Part shown: in pieces, positions 7,739 through 15,280 of the stretch
Layout: each line of letters begins with the position of its first letter
How positions within the stretch are numbered: position 1 is the first letter of the stretch
Assembly (NCBI RefSeq): GCF_030409905.1
Contig: NZ_JAUFQT010000001.1
Span: 1,634,001 to 1,698,000 of the forward strand
Direction: 5' to 3'
Origin: Echinicola jeungdonensis
Lineage (GTDB): Bacteria > Bacteroidota > Bacteroidia > Cytophagales > Cyclobacteriaceae
DNA: 64,000 bases
The notes under the pieces: generated by a model
Database searches by the model: none
What the model was told of the DNA's origin: nothing
The model's input: the letters and a program-made list of their open reading frames with translations, nothing else
Position numbers and translations under genes: made by a program

Positions 7739-8914
7739 TCAGGGGCCTTTTTCTTTTGGTGAAGCAATCCCGAACACCATTTTTCCCCGTTTACAGCAGG
7801 GGCAAAGGAAGAAGTCCGGGCCCAGTACCTCTTCAAGTATCTCGTAAGTGGTCAGTCCCTGGTAGAAGGAGATGTACCCTGTCTTTTTCAGCAAGCTGAA
7901 GCAGGTTTCCATTTTGGTCCTGCTGTTTGCCGAGGCCATGATCCCGTAGTACCTGATCTTGTAAAATCCAGAAGGGAGGATGTGCTGCATAAACCTCCTT
8001 ACAAACTCGTGGCAGCTGAGGCTCATGGTCCTGTTCCTGTTGTCCCTGTAGTCCTTCCACCTGAAACTGACCGCTTTCCCATCAGTCCATTGGATCCTGC
8101 TGTTGCTGATGGCCACGCGGTGGGTATACCTTCCCAGATAGCTGACCACCTGGTTTGCCCCCCTGAAGGTCTTTTTGATGTAGACATGCCAAAACTTTGC
8201 ATAGGCTTCCCGCCTGAGAAGCCTTGGGTCGGCAAACAGTTTTGCCTGCTTTTCCGGTATCCTGAGAAGGTTTCCTTCCAACGCCCTGATAAGTTTTTCC
8301 ATAAATACGCCCCTGTAAATAGCTGACAGTGCCTTCACCGGAACAAAGAACTTTTTATGGGCGACGATCCACTCCTGCCCATCGCTGTCCAGTCCCCCGG
8401 CAGGAACAAGCATGTGGATATGTGGATGGTAGGACAGGGACTGTCCCCATGTATGCAGCACCGCCATACAGCCGCTTTCAACCCCCAGAAAAGCGGGGTT
8501 CAGGGCAGCCTTTTTCACTGCGGCCGAAGAGGCTTCAAACAGGAGCTTGTAACCATACCGCTGGTTGGTATAAAAAAGCGGCCTGAGAAAGTCCGGGACG
8601 GTGAACACTACGTGAAAGTACCTCACCGGCAGCAACCTGCTCCTGAGCTTTTCTACCCATACCTGCTGTTTGATATACTGGCACTTGGGACAATGGCGGT
8701 TCCGGCAGCTGTTATAGCTCGTTTTGGTATGGCCACAGCTGTCACATGCCAGGGTATGGGAACCCATTTCAGATGTCCTGCAGGAAATGATGTCCAGATA
8801 GGCCTTGTACTGGGCGGTACACGGGCTGTTTCCTGAAAGAAAGGATTCTTTCTGCCCCAGAAGGATATCGGAAAGTTCTACCCCGCTGTTCCTCTTGTTA
8901 AGGATATCCATCAC
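7739..8914 (-). CDS. IS91 family transposase
   Basis: A 391-residue HUH single-strand transposase, rolling-circle type. The N-terminal zinc-binding domain is clear (LACDSCGHTKTSYNSC, RNRHCPKCQ; residues about 58-80). The HUH motif is YHPHIHM (about 175-181). The tyrosine-bearing region GANQVVSYLGRYTHRVAISNSRI lies near residue 260. The chain is full-length for the family. The first codon is GTG at 8914 overlapping the recombinase stop (GTGA); an ATG follows directly and either may be used, so the two genes are translationally coupled. No frameshift or stop interrupts it. Confidence 0.92.
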   Translation of the reverse strand: MMDILNKRNSGVELSDILLGQKESFLSGNSPCTAQYKAYLDIISCRTSEMGSHTLACDSCGHTKTSYNSCRNRHCPKCQYIKQQVWVEKLRSRLLPVRYFHVVFTVPDFLRPLFYTNQRYGYKLLFEASSAAVKKAALNPAFLGVESGCMAVLHTWGQSLSYHPHIHMLVPAGGLDSDGQEWIVAHKKFFVPVKALSAIYRGVFMEKLIRALEGNLLRIPEKQAKLFADPRLLRREAYAKFWHVYIKKTFRGANQVVSYLGRYTHRVAISNSRIQWTDGKAVSFRWKDYRDNRNRTMSLSCHEFVRRFMQHILPSGFYKIRYYGIMASANSRTKMETCFSLLKKTGYISFYQGLTTYEILEEVLGPDFFLCPCCKRGKMVFGIASPKEKGP

Positions 8915-9720
8915 AGCTCGTCCAGGGGACTTTTGATCTGTGCCGGATTCAAGTTGGTCACATGCAGGTAAACCGTAGTGGTCCTGAGGGATTTGTGGCC
9001 CAACAGCTCCTGGATTAACCTGACATTGGTTCCCTGCTCAAGAAGGTGCGTGGCAAAGGAGTGGCGAAGGGTATGGAAAGAAGCATGCTTTGTTACCCCT
9101 GCGCATTCCATGGCTTTTTTTAAAACGCACTGTGCACTCTTTTCACTGTGGGGTTTGCCAGGTGTCCGGCCTTCGAAAAGATAGGTTTTGGGCCGGTAGT
9201 ACCTGTAGTATTCCCGGAGCCTTTCCAACAGCCCTTTTGGCAGCAGGGTATACCTGTCCTTATATCCCTTTCCTCCCCTTACTTTCAGCTGCATCCTGTC
9301 ACTGTCGATATCACAGGGCTTCAGGCTGATCACCTCGTTCAGCCTCAGACCGGAGGCGTAGGTGAGGGCCAGCAGGCAATAATGCTTTCTGTTCCTTATG
9401 GAGTTCAGTATAAGGGATATCTCCTCTTTCGAAAAAACAGAAGGGAGGAGTTGGGGCCGTCTGGGCCGCTTGATTCTTACCGGATCCCAGCTCCTGCCCA
9501 GGACATCTTTGAAAAGTATTTTGAACGCACTGATGGTCTGATTCACCCCTGAAGGGGACATTTTGTTGACTTCGACCTTATGGAAAAGGTATTCCTTTAA
9601 CTTACCAATACTGATCTGTTCGGGGATCTTTCCAAAATGTTTGGAAACTGCCGATACAAGGCTGATGTAGGTACTGATGGTCCTGGGGGAATAGTTCCTG
9701 ACCAACATTTCCTCATACAT
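8911..9720 (-). CDS. tyrosine recombinase/integrase of the IS91-type element
   Basis: A 269-residue site-specific recombinase. An N-terminal SAM-like core-binding domain (SPRTISTYISLVSAVSKHFG) precedes a catalytic domain. The expected residues are present: Arg in YASGLRLNEV, Lys in RGGKGYKDR, HTLRHSFATHLLEQG (HxxR), LGHKS, and Tyr in TTTVYLHV. The C-terminal NLNPAQIKSPLDEL is typical of recombinases paired with IS91 transposases. It lacks the extra patch that marks integron integrases (IntI), so I do not call it IntI despite the cassette-like sequences nearby. Its stop codon overlaps the transposase start. Confidence 0.9.
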   Translation of the reverse strand: MYEEMLVRNYSPRTISTYISLVSAVSKHFGKIPEQISIGKLKEYLFHKVEVNKMSPSGVNQTISAFKILFKDVLGRSWDPVRIKRPRRPQLLPSVFSKEEISLILNSIRNRKHYCLLALTYASGLRLNEVISLKPCDIDSDRMQLKVRGGKGYKDRYTLLPKGLLERLREYYRYYRPKTYLFEGRTPGKPHSEKSAQCVLKKAMECAGVTKHASFHTLRHSFATHLLEQGTNVRLIQELLGHKSLRTTTVYLHVTNLNPAQIKSPLDEL

Positions 9721-9883
9721 CCGTTGACGAAGACTTTTTTTTCCATGATGTTATTTATTTAATGGTAAAACATGGAGTGAATTTAGGGTAAATCACTGAA
9801 AATAAATTGGTTAACTGTTCAAAATCAAATAGCTACCGACGTAGGAGGTTTTGTTCAACTCACTTATATATCCGGATTTTCCA

Positions 9884-9914
9884 GACTTATCCACCGTATT
9901 CGGTTGGATAAGTC
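9884..9914. repeat. 10-bp inverted repeat beside the IS element
   Basis: GACTTATCCA (9884-9893) and TGGATAAGTC (9905-9914) form a hairpin with an 11-base loop. The arms contain TTATCCA, a partial DnaA-box match. The rest of 9721-10022 holds the end of the insertion element and the terminator at 9954-9979; no gene is visible. Confidence 0.4.
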
Positions 9915-9953
9915 CACCCTTACCCCACAATAATACCCCATCTCTTTTTCCAA

Positions 9954-9979
9954 AAAAATACCCGGATTCAGGTATTTTT
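9954..9979 (-). terminator. terminator after DUF805 gene
   Basis: AAAAATACC (9954-9962) and GGTATTTTT (9971-9979) form a stem with an 8-base loop; on the minus strand a further T-run follows. It lies 44 bases after the DUF805 stop. It is a near copy (18 of 20 core bases) of the hairpin at 4680-4705. Confidence 0.65.
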
Positions 9980-10022
9980 ATTCCAAAAGGTCCATAATTC
10001 AGGGGAAGGGGATAAGCAGTTT

Positions 10023-10400
10023 TTAGGCTTCTGCTGTGGCCATTTTTGGATTGTTGCCGTATTTATTGGGGTAGGGATCGCCATCGGCCACCATCAATAT
10101 CAGCAACCATATGGCCCCGATAAAGGGAATAAAAGCAATCAGAACCAACCAAGCGCTTTTGCCTATATCGTGAAGCCTTCTTACCGTTACCCCCAGACTG
10201 GGAAGAAAAATGGCCAGCAAATAGGTCAGGAAGATCGGTCCATAGGTAAATGCTCCAATTGTCCAGCCAATTAGGTTGTCGAGTAAAACGGCCGCTATGC
10301 TGATCAAAATATTAAAAAGGGTAAACATCCAGTATTCTTTCCTTCTGGCCCGGCCCTTAAAATCAGCATACTGGTGTAATCCTTTCAGGTAATAGTACAT
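10023..10400 (-). CDS. DUF805 family membrane protein
   Basis: A 125-residue inner-membrane protein of the DUF805 (YhaH-like) family. The diagnostic opening YADFKGRARRKEYWMFTLFN is at about residues 11-30. Membrane segments follow, with the conserved VRRLHDIGKSAW (about 95-106), and the soluble tail GDPYPNKYGNNP is typical. I start at the ATG complementary to 10398-10400; the frame extends two codons to a TTG. Function of the family is unknown. It is monocistronic, with the hairpin at 9954-9979 as terminator. Confidence 0.88.
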   Translation of the reverse strand: MYYYLKGLHQYADFKGRARRKEYWMFTLFNILISIAAVLLDNLIGWTIGAFTYGPIFLTYLLAIFLPSLGVTVRRLHDIGKSAWLVLIAFIPFIGAIWLLILMVADGDPYPNKYGNNPKMATAEA

Positions 10401-10751
10401 GATCAATCTTTTTTGGGTTCAGTGGTAAATTTTGTTAACCGATAGTTACTGAGAAAGCCTAATGGCAAAAACCCATGTTATCCTTACCAAAAAATTCTCT
10501 TTTCAACTTCTCTAATTAATATTACAAAAAACATTTGTGAATTACCAGCCGAACGCAACAATACTAACCCTTTTTTATGTATTTTATACTATGTTTTTTG
10601 TATTTCGAAAAATATACTTCAAAATCAAAACACGATATCTCCCATCCAGGATAGCCGGTTTTAGGGATATTTACCTGGCAGAACAGGAAACTTTGAACTT
10701 ACATGGATTACCGGATTTATTCCAGGTTACCATTTTTCAAAAAATACATCC

Positions 10752-10778
10752 AAAAAAAGGAGACTTTTAAAGCCTCCT
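10752..10778 (-). terminator. terminator of the arsR-SRPBCC operon
   Basis: AGGAG (10758-10762) and CTCCT (10774-10778) enclose the self-complementary CTTTTAAAG (10764-10772). Read on the minus strand the stem is followed by seven T residues. It is 30 bases past the SRPBCC stop. The wider gap 10401-10808 otherwise shows only a doubtful 77-codon frame with a GTG start. Confidence 0.7.
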
Positions 10779-10808
10779 AATTAGGGTACAGACACTATTG
10801 GTATCCAT

Positions 10809-11321
10809 TTACTTCGCCAAAGCTTGTTGCTCTAGCAATTCATCCAGATTTTCATGGCCCGCAGCAAATCCTTCCTGGAAGCCCATTTCAACGATTTTTT
10901 CCAAATCAGCTTCAGAAGAAAAGGTGATATCCACCTTTACCAGGGTTTTCCGGTCCTTGGCCTCAAACTGGACATCCCAATACATCTGGGGCATTTCATC
11001 AGTGATTTGACCATTTTCATCACAAAAAGCATCCTGACCTGCATAACGGTTTGGTGGATCTACTATTTTAAAATCAGCCCGGCTCCAATGTTTTTCCCCT
11101 TCCGGACCTTTCATGCAGTACAACCAATGGCCTCCTTCCCTGAAATCCATCTTTTTGGTTTTCGCTTTCCAGGGTTTGGGAGCCCACCATTGATCCAGCT
11201 GGGCAGGTTCCGTCCAGGCTTTCCAGACTACCTCCAGGGGAGCATTAAACTCCCTTTCCACTAAAATTTTCCGGTTTGCAAGGTCTTTTTTAAAATTGGT
11301 CTTATTCATCATCTTGCTCAT
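10809..11321 (-). CDS. SRPBCC/AHSA1 domain protein
   Basis: A 170-residue protein of the START-like (Bet v1) superfamily, AHSA1 subfamily. It has the signature opening VEREFNAPLEVVWKAWTEPAQLDQWWAP (about residues 22-49) and later FREGGHWLYCMKGPEG and a C-terminal amphipathic helix (MGFQEGFAAGHENLDELL). Members bind hydrophobic ligands in a deep pocket; the ligand here is unknown. The start overlaps the end of the upstream arsR-like gene by 20 bases. ArsR-SRPBCC pairs are a very common operon in Bacteroidota, so the regulator probably controls this gene and itself. Confidence 0.88.
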   Translation of the reverse strand: MSKMMNKTNFKKDLANRKILVEREFNAPLEVVWKAWTEPAQLDQWWAPKPWKAKTKKMDFREGGHWLYCMKGPEGEKHWSRADFKIVDPPNRYAGQDAFCDENGQITDEMPQMYWDVQFEAKDRKTLVKVDITFSSEADLEKIVEMGFQEGFAAGHENLDELLEQQALAK

Positions 11322-11643
11322 TTAATGGGTCTAATAATGGGTCTAATAAATCATCCAATTGCTGGAACCTGTTCCTCCACATTTTTTGGAAAGGCTCCAT
11401 CCAAATAGCAATTTCCGCCAGCTTTTCGGGCTGAAGCTGACAATATCTTTCCCTGCCATCCTTTTTGATCCTGATCACTTCACATTCTTCCAAAATTTTA
11501 ACATGCAGGGAAACCGCCTGCCTGCTCATTTCAAAATGGGAAGCAAGAGAATTCAGATTCTGTGGCCGGTTGATTAATTGGGAAAGAATGCCCCGCCTGG
11601 TCGGATCTGCTATTGCCTGAAATACATCTCTTCGGGTTTCCAT
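11302..11643 (-). CDS. ArsR-family winged-helix transcriptional regulator
   Basis: A 113-residue DNA-binding repressor. I choose the ATG complementary to 11641-11643 (METRRDVFQAIADPTRRGILSQL), which begins exactly at the ArsR consensus; an upstream ATG at 11679 would add 12 residues and overlap the predicted promoter. The helix-turn-helix is LASHFEMSRQAVSLHVKILEECEVI, followed by the wing KKDGRERYCQLQ. No metal-binding CxC motif is present, so it belongs to the non-metal subgroup that accompanies SRPBCC genes. A small in-frame duplication near the C-terminus encodes LLDPLLDPL. A palindromic operator at 11676-11691 lies directly upstream. Confidence 0.9.
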   Translation of the reverse strand: METRRDVFQAIADPTRRGILSQLINRPQNLNSLASHFEMSRQAVSLHVKILEECEVIRIKKDGRERYCQLQPEKLAEIAIWMEPFQKMWRNRFQQLDDLLDPLLDPLNEQDDE

Positions 11644-11664
11644 CTTTATTATTCCTTGCTTCTG

Positions 11665-11696
11665 TAAATTTATATGCAAGTATTTACTTGCGCAAA
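11665..11696 (-). promoter_or_regulatory. arsR promoter with embedded palindromic operator
   Basis: Read on the minus strand, TTTG (11696-11693) and TAAATTTA (11672-11665; TAnnTTTG with one mismatch) are separated by 20 bases, the usual Bacteroidota spacing. The spacer contains the palindrome GCAAGTA-TT-TACTTGC (11676-11691). A repressor bound here would cover the promoter. The predicted transcript starts about 15-20 bases before the arsR ATG. Confidence 0.6.
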
Positions 11697-11728
11697 TTTT
11701 AACCTGTTAATTTTCAATTAAATTGCAT

Positions 11729-11764
11729 AAAAAAATCCCATCAGCTTCAAGGCCAATGGGATTT
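11729..11764 (-). terminator. terminator on the minus strand
   Basis: AAATCCCAT (11733-11741) pairs with ATGGGATTT (11756-11764), followed on the minus strand by a run of seven T. It is about 270 bases downstream of the NmrA-like gene, so that message would have a long 3' tail. Nothing else is recognised in 11765-12033. Confidence 0.55.
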
Positions 11765-12033
11765 CCCGAATTATTGCGAAGCAAAACCAATTCAATAACT
11801 TGATCATAAATTGCTTTGCCCTTTAATATCCTTTATAAGTTCAGCTCTTTCAAAAAACGTCACTGCGAGGTTTGGAAAGGTGAAAACCGCAACCATCCCG
11901 ACTATCCTAATACCTAACAGGCAGCTCACATCCTATTCCCCACGCGCACAAGGGTTCTTGCCATAGGCATCCCTTTGGGGATGGATGCTTGATCCATAAC
12001 CCGGCCTTTTATTACCGAACTCAGGTTGAACGC

Positions 12034-12912
12034 TTAATTATTGGAATAAACCCGGGATAAAAACTCCCTGACTGAAACTGGTTTTTTCCCGGTAATTTTA
12101 AAGATATTTTGGTAAGTATCAGTGAATTCTCCTTCTTTAAATGCTCCGGCAAAACCGGCAAACATCCCGGCAAATTCATCAGTAACCCCGGCATTTTTAA
12201 GGGCTTGAAGGTATTCCTCTTCAGAAGGGGAATGGTAACTGATATTTTTGCCGGTAATCTCAGTCAATATTTTTGCAATCTCCTCAAAAGAAAGGGCTTC
12301 CTCATTGTTTATTACAAACTCTTTATTTTCATACCCTTCACCGCTCAGGACTTCCACAGCTACATTAGCCATATCCTCCCGAAGGGTAAAACTCACTGGA
12401 GCATCACCTGCCGGTAAATAGATCGTTCCAGTCTCCAATACTTTCTCGCCCATAAAGGCAGGCAACAGATCCATATATATGCCATGTTGCAACAGGGTAT
12501 AATTCATGCCTGATTCCAATATCGCCTTTTCCGTTTTCAAATGGCTTTCCGCCACCGCAGCAATAGGAGAGCTTTCGGTTTCATTTTTCCTTTGAAAACT
12601 GGTATAAACTATATACTTCACCCCGGCTTCTTTGGCTGAATTGACTACATTCAAATGCAGTGGGGTCCGGTTTTGAATCTCACTGCCGGAAACAAAATAT
12701 AATTTATCAATTCCTTTAAATGCAGCCAGTAAGCTTTCCTTATCTTCATAATTCCCTACCCGGATTTCCACTCCTTTTTCCTTAAGATCCGTGGCCTTTT
12801 CCGGATCCCTTACCAATACGGCTAAATCTTCTACCCCATTATCCAGCAATTTCTCGGTAACCATTCCGCCCAGGGCCCCGGTAGCTCCTGTAATTAAGAT
12901 GCTGTTTTTCAT
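12034..12912 (-). CDS. NmrA-like NAD(P)-binding oxidoreductase (QorB/YtfG type)
   Basis: A 292-residue SDR-fold protein resembling NAD(P)H:quinone oxidoreductase type 2. The N-terminal dinucleotide motif GATGALGG (residues 8-15) is followed by VLVRDPEKATDLKEKGVEIRVGNYED, then YFVSGSE and HLNVVNSAKEAGVKYIVYTS. The C-terminal half has the NmrA-type helical lid. Likely cytoplasmic, reducing quinones or sensing redox state. It follows the nitroreductase gene by 44 bases, and the two probably share the promoter/operator at 13643-13692 controlled by the divergent HxlR regulator. Confidence 0.88.
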   Translation of the reverse strand: MKNSILITGATGALGGMVTEKLLDNGVEDLAVLVRDPEKATDLKEKGVEIRVGNYEDKESLLAAFKGIDKLYFVSGSEIQNRTPLHLNVVNSAKEAGVKYIVYTSFQRKNETESSPIAAVAESHLKTEKAILESGMNYTLLQHGIYMDLLPAFMGEKVLETGTIYLPAGDAPVSFTLREDMANVAVEVLSGEGYENKEFVINNEEALSFEEIAKILTEITGKNISYHSPSEEEYLQALKNAGVTDEFAGMFAGFAGAFKEGEFTDTYQNIFKITGKKPVSVREFLSRVYSNN

Positions 12913-12956
12913 TTCACTTGAATTTTAGTTGTTATTTAAATCTTTGCATGGAGCTA

Positions 12957-13592
12957 TTAAAAAGATGGCTCCATAAAAAACTCCTCTTTGGAGGTTCTTA
13001 CCTTTTTCATATTGACCAGCCAATCCTTATTTTCATCCCAGTATCCCAGGGGCAATAAAAGCACACTTTTGAGGCCTTTATCCTTTAAATCCAACAGCTC
13101 GTCCAAAGCTTCCGGATCAAAACCTTCCATGGGTGTGGCATCCACTTTTTGTTCTGCTGCTGCCGCAATGGCCAATCCAAAAGCAATATAAGCCTGCTTG
13201 GCCGCATGATGGGCATGCCATTCTTCAGATTTTTGGCTATACATGCCCCAAAGGTTATTTCTATAATCATCCATGGTATTGGATGGAAGCCCTCTTTGGT
13301 TTAATGTTTTCTTGAAAACCGAATCAATTTTGTTTTCGGTATAATTATCCCAGGCAGCAAAGATCAGCAGATGGGATGCATCTGTGATTTGGCTTTGCCC
13401 CATGGCTATGGGCTTTATTTTTTCTTTTAACTCCGGATCACTTATGACCAAAACACGGTAAGGTTGTAAACCTGAAGAGGAGGGTGCCAGACGGGCTGCT
13501 TCCAATATATAATTCAGTTTTTCCTCTGGGATGGTTTCCCCATTCATTTTTTTGGTTGCATAACGCCAATGCAAATTATCTAATAAGCTCAT
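12957..13592 (-). CDS. NAD(P)H-dependent nitroreductase family protein
   Basis: A 211-residue FMN enzyme of the NfsB/nitroreductase family. Recognisable are RYATKKMNGETIPEEKLNYILEAARLAPSSSGLQPYRV (FMN-binding start, residues 10-47), the middle AAKQAYIAFGLAIAAAAEQKVDATPMEGFD, and the C-terminal LLPLGYWDENKDWLVNMKKVR. Such enzymes reduce quinones, nitroaromatics or electrophiles as homodimers. It is the first gene of a two-gene operon with the NmrA-like reductase, divergent from hxlR; this layout is typical of electrophile or quinone stress modules. Confidence 0.9.
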   Translation of the reverse strand: MSLLDNLHWRYATKKMNGETIPEEKLNYILEAARLAPSSSGLQPYRVLVISDPELKEKIKPIAMGQSQITDASHLLIFAAWDNYTENKIDSVFKKTLNQRGLPSNTMDDYRNNLWGMYSQKSEEWHAHHAAKQAYIAFGLAIAAAAEQKVDATPMEGFDPEALDELLDLKDKGLKSVLLLPLGYWDENKDWLVNMKKVRTSKEEFFMEPSF

Positions 13593-13642
13593 ACTCTATT
13601 TTCTTTTTTGTTTTATGACGTCTCAAAATTACATATATTTGC

Positions 13643-13692
13643 TATACAAAAGTAAGCACTATACTTTTGTATATCGGTATACAAAAGTATAG
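13643..13692. promoter_or_regulatory. triple HxlR-type operator overlapping divergent promoters
   Basis: Three copies of one element lie in the 113-base gap between the divergent genes: TATACAAAAGTA at 13643-13654, its reverse complement TATACTTTTGTATA at 13660-13673, and TATACAAAAGTATA at 13678-13691. The last two form a perfect inverted repeat with 15-bp arms and a 4-base spacer (13659-13692). Each copy contains TACTTTTG, an exact TAnnTTTG -7 element: on the plus strand in the middle copy, on the minus strand in the outer copies. Operator and promoter therefore coincide for both directions. Confidence 0.7.
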
Positions 13693-13705
13693 CAACCTAA
13701 TTCTT

Positions 13706-14062
13706 ATGGAAAAAACAATCGACAAAGAAAAACTTCCTTTATGTTCGGGAGAATATGTCCTGGCAGTGAAGGATACCATGAATGTGATCAGCGGCAAATG
13801 GAAATTGCCCATTATCGGTTCCCTTAGTTATGGGGTAAAACGCTTCAAAGAGCTGGAAAGGGAAATCCAAAAAATCACCCCCCGCATGTTATCCAAGGAA
13901 TTAAAAGAGTTGGAACTGAACAGTATTGTAAAAAGAACAGTTCATGATACCACACCTGTGACGGTAGAGTATGAATTGACCCCATCGGGAAAAAAAATCA
14001 AGCGGGTACTGGATGCCATGGTTGCTTGGGGCTTAGAGCATAGGGAAAATGTAATGGGTTAG
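13706..14062 (+). CDS. HxlR-family winged-helix transcriptional regulator
   Basis: A 118-residue DNA-binding protein. The ATG at 13706 (MEKTIDKEKL) is preferred to the upstream one at 13667, which lies inside the operator. HxlR hallmarks are LCSGEYVLAVKDTMNVISGKWKLPIIGSLSYGVKRFKELEREI, then ITPRMLSKELKELELNSIVKRT and the wing VEYELTPSGKKI. Cys at about residue 12 is a position often used for electrophile or thiol sensing in this family (HypR/QorR type), which fits the divergent reductases. It probably represses itself and the divergent operon. Confidence 0.92.
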   Translation: MEKTIDKEKLPLCSGEYVLAVKDTMNVISGKWKLPIIGSLSYGVKRFKELEREIQKITPRMLSKELKELELNSIVKRTVHDTTPVTVEYELTPSGKKIKRVLDAMVAWGLEHRENVMG

Positions 14063-14200
14063 CCTTCCAAAGCCAATCCATTACATTTGCTGTTTTAGAA
14101 GAGGTCAGGTGGTTTTGAACTGCTTTCGGTTTTTTCCTTTTGCCTTTAGGTATATCTCTAATTGGGCAGTTCAACCCTTCCTTCTCCTACTTTATTAACC

Positions 14201-14998
14201 TTAAATCAATCCTTCCAATAGGCATTTGGCCACCAATTCTGTGGTGGTGTTTATCCCCGTTTTCCTTAAAATATTCCTTCGGTGGGTTTGGATGGTATGA
14301 AGAGATAGGTTCAGGATTTTGGCCATTTCATTTGGACTTTGCCCATTGGCCAACATGCTGACAATTTGAGCTTCCCTTTTGGTCAACAATTTTGTCAGGG
14401 TATCATCTTGTGTTTCAGCATTATCAGGATCAAATATTCCAGGTTCAGGGTCAATATTGTAATAGGATTGTTTCCCATTTAAACTTAAAAATGATAATTT
14501 ATCATTTTTGGTCAAACCCAAATGAGTGATATCAGTATGAACACTTAAAACATGCTCAATCTTTCCCTTTTCCGACACAGAAAGCGCATTGATTTGCAAT
14601 AACATGGTACGGATTTGACCCTTTTTGTTTTTGATTTTATAAAAATACATGATCTTGTAAAAGGGCAAATCTTCTGGTTTTACAAAATTTTCAAAAAAGT
14701 CCTGCAATACCATTTCCTTCTTTTTGACCATTTCCATTTCCTCAGGCAAAATAGAGCCCAGCAACTTTTGTATGGAGGCCTCCTCGGGTTTAACTCCCAA
14801 AAATTCCTCTACATTGGGATGAACATAGTCCAATTCAAAATTATGCATGTTCATTATGAAATAGAAGAAGGAACCTGGTGTGAATAATGCAGCTATATGT
14901 TTTAACTGGTCAATGGCCTGATAGGGTTTATAATTATCAACTCGGTCCACATACCCCTCTTTCCATTGATTGAGCAGTTTTTCTATACTATTTTCCAT
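14201..14998 (-). CDS. LuxR-type regulator with PAS-like N-terminal domain
   Basis: A 265-residue regulator. The C-terminal 60 residues are a LuxR/GerE helix-turn-helix (LTKREAQIVSMLANGQSPNEMAKILNLSLHTIQTHRRNILRKTGINTTTELVAKCL). The N-terminal 180 residues contain FYFIMNMHNFELDYVHPNVEEFLGVKPEE and a strand pattern RTMLLQINALSVSEKGKIEHVLSVHTDIT, suggesting a PAS fold with a C-terminal PAC-like strand. Such proteins are frequent in Cytophagales; the ligand and targets are unknown. It is convergent with hxlR and has no operon partner. Confidence 0.82.
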   Translation of the reverse strand: MENSIEKLLNQWKEGYVDRVDNYKPYQAIDQLKHIAALFTPGSFFYFIMNMHNFELDYVHPNVEEFLGVKPEEASIQKLLGSILPEEMEMVKKKEMVLQDFFENFVKPEDLPFYKIMYFYKIKNKKGQIRTMLLQINALSVSEKGKIEHVLSVHTDITHLGLTKNDKLSFLSLNGKQSYYNIDPEPGIFDPDNAETQDDTLTKLLTKREAQIVSMLANGQSPNEMAKILNLSLHTIQTHRRNILRKTGINTTTELVAKCLLEGLI

Positions 14999-15280
14999 TG
15001 ATTGGCGAATTTATTGCTGTAATTGAACCTGCAAATATACCAATTTCAGAAAATAATCACCTGAAACTTAGCCAGATTGATTCAGAAATTTCAGGAAAAA
15101 TCATTTATCCTCAATAAATGGCAGTTGGCTAACATCTAATGTCAACTTATTGATATTGTGATTTTTGGGTGATTTATTTCTAAATTACAATTCCGCAACT
15201 GCAGTACTTAATATTGGTTTTTATTTAGATTTTATGACAAGTATTTTTTACATATTTTAAAATGACTTACATCATTGATT

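Larger units (their letters stand above)
7540..9870 (-). mobile_element. IS91-type element with accessory tyrosine recombinase (ends approximate)
   Basis: Two translationally coupled minus-strand genes form the known two-gene arrangement of IS91-like elements: a tyrosine recombinase followed by an HUH (Y2-type) transposase. The block is visibly more GC-rich than its surroundings. IS91 elements lack terminal inverted repeats and target duplications, so the ends cannot be fixed by eye. A small hairpin CTAC-CGAC-GTAG near 9833-9844 with GTTGAAC beside it (minus strand), and GTTCACCGGCTCCG near 7536-7549 (minus strand), are candidate terminal sequences. Both genes look intact, so the element could be active. 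Confidence 0.75.

Noticed and set aside
7556..7762. Open frame on the plus strand at the IS91-type element end
   Set aside because: It overlaps the transposase end antisense, and its residue pattern resembles no family.
8357..8836. 159-codon plus-strand frame inside the transposase gene
   Set aside because: Antisense shadow in GC-rich coding DNA; the minus-strand transposase is unambiguous.
8911..9720. Integron integrase IntI, given nearby cassette-like repeats
   Set aside because: The catalytic domain lacks the IntI-specific extra patch and the C-terminus matches IS91-associated recombinases.
10537..10770. 77-codon frame starting with GTG
   Set aside because: Partly overlaps the terminator at 10752-10778, shows no domain and has no visible promoter.
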